Assembly: GCF_029931775.1 (NCBI RefSeq)
Contig: NC_079325.1
Location: 38,418,673-38,482,672, forward strand
Length of the DNA stretch: 64,000 nt
Origin: Euleptes europaea
Taxonomy: Eukaryota; Chordata; Lepidosauria; Squamata; Sphaerodactylidae
Direction of reading: 5' to 3'
The first letter of the stretch is position 1. Each line of letters starts with the position of its first letter. The notes under the pieces are model-generated. The model ran no database searches. It was not told where the DNA came from and saw only the letters and a program-made list of their open reading frames with translations. Below are positions 59,482 to 64,000 of the stretch, in pieces. A program made the translations under genes and the position numbers.

Positions 59482-60105
59482 CATGTGGTTCTACACTCTC
59501 AGTCCTCCGAACCGATTAGAATTTCCTGTCATTTACACTTCACATTTGAAGTGTTCAGAGCACTTATACGTTATCTCAGTAATCCTCATAGCATTCCTTT
59601 AAGGCAGGCCAGTATTGTTTCCATATGAAGATGAGTGGTTGGGTTGAGGCGCCCTCATTTATGACTCTGTGAGTTCAACATGGTCCTTTAAAAGGATTTT
59701 TGGGGATAAAACAGCAATAATGTTTAGAATTTTTCTGTTGTATCAGTGGCATTTTCCCATGATACCTTTTGACCATGGTAGCCATAGAAGTAATCAGCCC
59801 TACACACCCTTACCTCTGGTCCTGAAGGCTGCCAAAATTTGTTAACAGGAATGTTTTCCAAAGGTGAAAATGAGCACTGCTATGCTATGATGTCAAGAAG
59901 GGAGGAGTTAATTCAAACTCTGTTCTTTGTGGAAAACATATTTTTATGTGGCACAATCATTTCGGCAGTGCACTACTCACTGGCAAGCTAGTATCTGGAC
60001 AGTTATGCCCACGTGTGCTGTGCACTAATGCAACTCCCCAGTTTCTTCCCTACAGAATTTACTACAGTAAACCTAAAAGTAGCTGCTGTGCCAACGTGGT
60101 TTAAC

Positions 60106-60390
60106 ACAAGAACATAAGAAAAGCCATGCTGGAACAGACCAGGGCCCATCAAGTCCAGCAGTCTGTTCATACCGTGGCCAACCAGGTGCCTCTAGGAAGC
60201 CCACAAACAAGACGACTGCAGCAGCATCCTCTTGCCTGTATTCCAAAGCACCTAATATAATAGGCATGCTCCTCTGATCCTGGAGAGAACTGGTATGCAT
60301 CATGACTAGTATCCATTTTTACTAGTAGCCATGAATATCCCTCTCCTCCATGAACATGTCAACTCCCCTCTTAAAGCCTTCCAAGTTTGC
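60106..60390 (-). repeat. Dispersed retroposon, antisense, shorter copy
   Basis: agaacataagaaaagccatg, cccatcaagtccagcagtct and aagacgactgcagcagcatc match the copy at 55,598 closely. Confidence 0.72.
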
Positions 60391-61179
60391 ACATAGAATG
60401 TCCCTTTTAAATGGATCTTGGATAGCAAGGCTGGGATTCTGGGAGAGAAATCTGCCTGAGACCTTGGAGAACCTCTTTTAGTCACAGGTGAACAACTCTT
60501 GAGCTAGGTGTGACTTGATATAAGGCCACTCCATATAGCTTACCTTTTCAGAAGGTTGAGGGGGGAGGCAAGGCCAGGGAGAGCATAGGCACTGCATAAG
60601 AAGGAACAACTTGTTTGTCCCAATTCACCACCTGTTCTTTGCATCAAATGCTAAATTCTGATAAACTGAATAGTGTGAAATTAAATCAGGTGCTCACGTT
60701 TAGCTGTTGACTATGTCCACATTAGCAAACTAGAAACAATAAGTTAAGAGGTTTGGGGTGGTAAAAATCACTCCACAGCTTCAGGCAAATTAGGGTGGAC
60801 AGGACTTTTTGTCCTCTTGATTTTCCACCTGCAGTGACAGAACCCTGAAGCAGGGAGAAGTGAAAGCTCATGCAGTGCAACAAAGAGGGTTAATTTGGAT
60901 GTGAGATGCTCCAAATTCAAAATGAAAATTAGCCACAAAAGCTCACTGGGAAGACTTGAGTGCAAAGTCACTATCCTTGCAACTCTTTCCCAAGCTGCCT
61001 TGGGCATCTTTCTTCCTTCCTTCCTGGAACAGCAGCTTATTTATATAAAATGCATGAATAACCGACCACACAGGGCTATTGTGAAGCTGAATTAAGAGAT
61101 CCTGCAGCCCACCTTGAGCCCAGCCCTGCGGAGGACAGGAAGGAAATCAGGCTTGTAAAAAGAACTCTTGTCTCCCTGT

Positions 61180-62125
61180 AGCTGCAATTAAGGACAAACA
61201 AATCTTTCCAGAGGGAGCAGGTGATGTGGTTCCCCACCCCTTACGACATGTACAAGGCAAGCTGCTGTTTTGCAGAGCTGTGGGTCAGAAAAGACATCCA
61301 GGCTACTCCTGGCAGAATTTTCAGGCCATAAGTTCAACAAATGGAAGCGGAGAACGTCCCTATTGTCCACCTTCACTTTTGTAACATTCCCTTTGTATAT
61401 TTCTTTACCACTCTGGGAGAGTGGAGAGGGAGTTATCAGAAGTTCCTTTTCAATAAGGAGCGAGAAACTGAAAAACAAGGAGGGGAGCAGATACCCCTAG
61501 GCAAATGACAAAGGTAGCATTGTATGTATACAGGGGGCAGGATCATCCCAATCACAATCAGAGAGGACTCTCTCTCCGAGGTGACGGACATTGCGGTATA
61601 GATGGGCATGTTCTTTGCATGGTGTGCTATGTACAAGGACCCGTGAGTGCAGGGGGACGCGGATTCCCCTCCATAGTCCTCTTACGTGGTGTGAAAATGG
61701 GATAAGGCAGGCGTATGACATTCCATACATGCATGTATGATAAAGAGACTCTCTCCTCACTGCAAAGGATCCAAGCCTGCTTCGATGAGCGCTAATATCC
61801 TTGGCATGCTTGCTGTGCTACGTGGAGCCACCTTCTCTGTCTCAGTTGGTGTCAAAAAGAGAAATAAATGGAGGCCACCGGCTATGCAAAGTGGGGTCTG
61901 GCCACTCCAAGGCCTCATGTTCTGTAGTTCATCCCAAACTTGGGAAGTCAGCTGGCCAAGGAAGAGAAGGGGATCTACAATGGAGAGAAGAAAGCAATGC
62001 ATACACCTTGGCTGGATGGCAAAGGCTTTCCTTCGGTGTATCCAGGAAGGACCCGTCAGAGTCTCCATTGGTCTATCCCTTGGTGTGTCTGCCTGGCCAC
62101 AACCGGCGGTGACAGCGCCCAGATG
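61180..62125 (-). other. Probable GRIN1 3' UTR and downstream flank
   Basis: Downstream (leftward) of the GRIN1 stop is about 950 bases of unique-looking sequence with no repeat that I recognise. I could not place a minus-strand AATAAA with confidence, so the UTR end is open. Confidence 0.4.
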
Positions 62126-62194
62126 TCACACCACGGTGCTGACCGAGGGGTCGGAGAGGTTGAGCTGCCCAGTGATGTCAGTGGGCTGATACTG
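62126..62194 (-). CDS. GRIN1: GRIN1 (GluN1) last coding segment, C2' cassette
   Basis: On the minus strand a strong acceptor (tgtttgtctcttgcag) is followed by a 22-codon frame, QYQPTDITG...DPSVSTVV, then TGA. This is the C2' tail of the obligatory NMDA receptor subunit GluN1, nearly identical to the mammalian version as I remember it (H to Q and P to Q changes). The terminal STVV is the PDZ-binding and ER-export signal. In mammals C2' is made by an alternative acceptor 356 bases inside the last exon, whose first part encodes the C2 cassette. I find no C2-like reading in the 400 bases before this acceptor, and no C1 cassette up to 64,000, so the preceding exons must lie outside the window. The gene runs tail to tail with LRRC26. 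Confidence 0.92.
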   Translation of the reverse strand, partial: QYQPTDITGQLNLSDPSVSTVV

Positions 62195-63384
62195 CTGCAA
62201 GAGACAAACAGACAGACAAAGAGGGCGAGGGGTTAGGCAGGGCTGGGCCTGGTCACCCAGCTCAGTTGAGATGCATGCCCCTATGGGAGATCACTCAGGG
62301 ATGATGCAATGGCTGTAGAGGCGACCAAAGCTTCTGCTGCTAGCCAGGAATCTCTGCAGCTCACCTCTGGTGAGGGCACTTTCTGCATCACCTGGTTGCG
62401 TTTGTCTCTGTTCCAGGGTGGAACCACAAAAGAAACTGGCTATACAAAGTGTGCAAGCCAGCTCATGGGGTCGCTTATTTTTAGGAGGCCTAGCTGGGGC
62501 TAAACAAGGAGGGTCCCCCCCACACACCACCCCATAACTTCCTTCCCTTTGCAGTACGTTTTTTGCCCCCCTCCTAGTTCCAGAGACCTGGAATTTGGAT
62601 TTAGTGGCAGATGAATAAAGAAATGCACAACTCAGTTTGTTTGGTTTGTGATAAACTGAAAAGACAGTTGTTAAGGTGAAAATGCCGACATATGTCATGT
62701 GTTAGAGACAAGGCCTGTGACTGAATCTCTGCTGTCCCTGCTGGAGGGGTTGGTGCTAGCCTCTTGGGAAAGACCAATTGGTTTGCTCCGACTGGAAACA
62801 AAACCAGCTTTTAATTTTTTTCATCCTTCTCTCTGCTGAGAAACTCCTTGATGGAGTGACACTCCTCCCCAGTCCCATTCCTTTCCCTAAATGTTTGAAA
62901 CCCAAGAGAATGGGTCTGTCAATTTTATTCCCCCCCCCCCAAATTCCAATCTATTAGAGTTGAACAAAGTTGCAAACAACTTTGACTCTGCCCCATAGTA
63001 ACTGTTAAAGGTAAGATTGTTGAGTATTGCTTTCCTCGCCCTGTGGTTAAAGGCAGTTGAGGGTGTGTTTAAATTTGCACATCAAAGAGGGAGCATTGCA
63101 GCATTTCTGATCCCCACAGGGCAGACAGCTGGGCAGTATCATTCAACCCTAGCTGACATTCACCAATCTGTATGTCTGTCAAGGACCAGCATGTGAGAGA
63201 TCACAAGAAGAATGTTCTGCAGGAAATCAATATCTTCCTGGGTGCTAATTTAATTTGCCTTTTCTGCCCTCCTGATGATTTCTTGCTATGTGGCAGAGTT
63301 TAAGGTTGTTCCGGTGCCTTTAAGCGCACTGCCAGGAGTTTGGATCTGTTTGCCCTCGGCTTGCACCGTCCCAAGCTTCCTGCC
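62195..63384. other. GRIN1 intron, nothing recognised
   Basis: This should be the last GRIN1 intron (minus strand). I searched it for the C1 cassette (KKKATFRAITSTL, SSFKRRRSSKD) and the C2 cassette (LPRRAIEREEGQL) and found neither. Confidence 0.5.
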
Positions 63385-63545
63385 ATGACAGCAGAGATAT
63401 GCATCATCTCTCAGGGATTCCCCGGAGGACAGGGAGGGTTATATGACAGCATCGGCGGCCCTTTTCCACATTGCAGTGGAGAGCCGGACCCCTCCTACGA
63501 TGCTCCAGTGGCCATCAAAACCAGTGACCAGTGGCAGCCCTGGAG
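63385..63545 (+). other. Unassigned open reading stretch with ATG and donor
   Basis: An ATG with fair context (gccATGA) opens 53 codons, MTAEICIISQGFPGGQGG then LYDSIGGPFPHC then KTSDQWQPW, and ends at AG|gtactt. The composition is protein-like, but it lies inside the presumed last introns of GRIN1 on the other strand and I recognise no family. It may be a chance frame. Confidence 0.2.
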
Positions 63546-63759
63546 GTACTTCCAAACTCTGTTTGTTTGTTTCCCCTATATATATATATTTGGATATTTA
63601 AAAAAAAAGCGTTCAGATCAAATTCTCCCCCACCCACAGACCTCCAGGTCCCCTCCCCACGGTCTCCAGGGCCTGCCATTCTCCCCTTCCCTTCTTCTTT
63701 TTTGTTATTTTGTTTGCTGTCCCTGCCTCAGCCCTTTTACTCCCTGCACATTGCAAAAA

Positions 63760-64000
63760 ACCCCATAATACAGGACTTTGGATACAGGACAAAAGCGAAT
63801 GAACATTCAGGACAAGAGCCCACCCTGTGCTGAGCAGCTCCTGAAGCCGGGGATTCTCTACAGGGCTTATCTGCAGCTCACGGATTCTGGGCGTGGTGAC
63901 ATCGCGGGGCTGTCTGTAGGGAGCAGGCGCATCAAAGGGATTGTCTATTACAGAGGCATCGGCTGCAGTTCCAGAGTTAAAGGCAAAATCGAGTTTTGCA
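63760..64000 (-). other. Open stretch on the minus strand at the window edge
   Basis: The minus strand is open for about 80 codons to the window end, reading AKLDFAFNSGTAADASVIDN, then DAPAPYRQPRDVTTP, then RIRELQ, with a good donor (ATCC|gtgagc) inside. The plus strand is also open in part of it (LLKPGILYRAYLQLTDSGRG). Neither matches GRIN1 as I know it. Which, if either, is coding cannot be decided here. Confidence 0.2.

Larger units (their letters stand above)
58059..61179. other. LRRC26-GRIN1 spacer, right half
   Basis: Besides the tandem repeat at 58,990, the TIR element at 59,275 and the retroposon at 60,106, nothing is recognised. 60,445-60,550 may be a diverged SINE tail (gagctaggtgtgacttgata). 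Confidence 0.45.

Noticed and set aside
1-64000. CRISPR arrays, operons, bacterial promoters
   Set aside because: Spliced vertebrate DNA; the short direct repeats seen are microsatellites or transposon-related and have no regular spacers.

Overview
The window is vertebrate nuclear DNA, almost certainly from a squamate reptile (lizard or gecko type). Exons are short with GT-AG (twice GC-AG) borders in long introns. The repeats are a squamate-style mix: BovB-like RTE LINEs, CR1 LINEs, tRNA-derived Sauria-type SINEs, a 5S rRNA-derived SINE, a CORE/MIR-like SINE, and many copies of one small terminal-inverted-repeat element. No species is claimed.

Region 1 (about 2,037-47,590, + strand) is the 3' part of one very large gene with about 29 readable exons; its start lies left of the window. 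It encodes an unusual mosaic of lectin-like folds: two C-type lectin domains (CTLDs), a galectin-like domain, a pentraxin domain, a ricin-type beta-trefoil, a third CTLD, then units of CTLD + an unnamed cysteine module + a short EGF-like module (with a tandem CTLD pair in the last unit), and a cysteine-containing tail ending in a stop at 47,531-47,533 and AATAAA at 47,565. Nearly every domain is bounded by phase-1 introns. None of the CTLDs keeps the EPN/QPD plus WND calcium-sugar motif. I do not recognise an orthologue by name.

Region 2 (49,390-52,352, + strand) is a two-exon leucine-rich-repeat membrane protein best explained as LRRC26, the BK-channel gamma subunit. Region 3 (62,194-62,126, - strand) is the last coding exon of GRIN1 (GluN1 NMDA receptor): the C2' tail ending in STVV. 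LRRC26 and GRIN1 lie tail to tail, as in mammals, which supports both names. The rest of GRIN1 must lie to the right of the window.

The remaining DNA is intron and intergenic sequence full of transposons. Several show readable histories: a 5'-truncated BovB-like LINE with a 29-bp target duplication (38,390-39,709), an inverted BovB fragment inserted into another one (10,834-10,987), a three-level nest (16,544-17,275), and a small element inserted into one arm of a long palindrome whose other arm preserves the empty site (26,044-26,735). Two open stretches (56,086-56,317 and 63,385-64,000) look somewhat coding but are unassigned.
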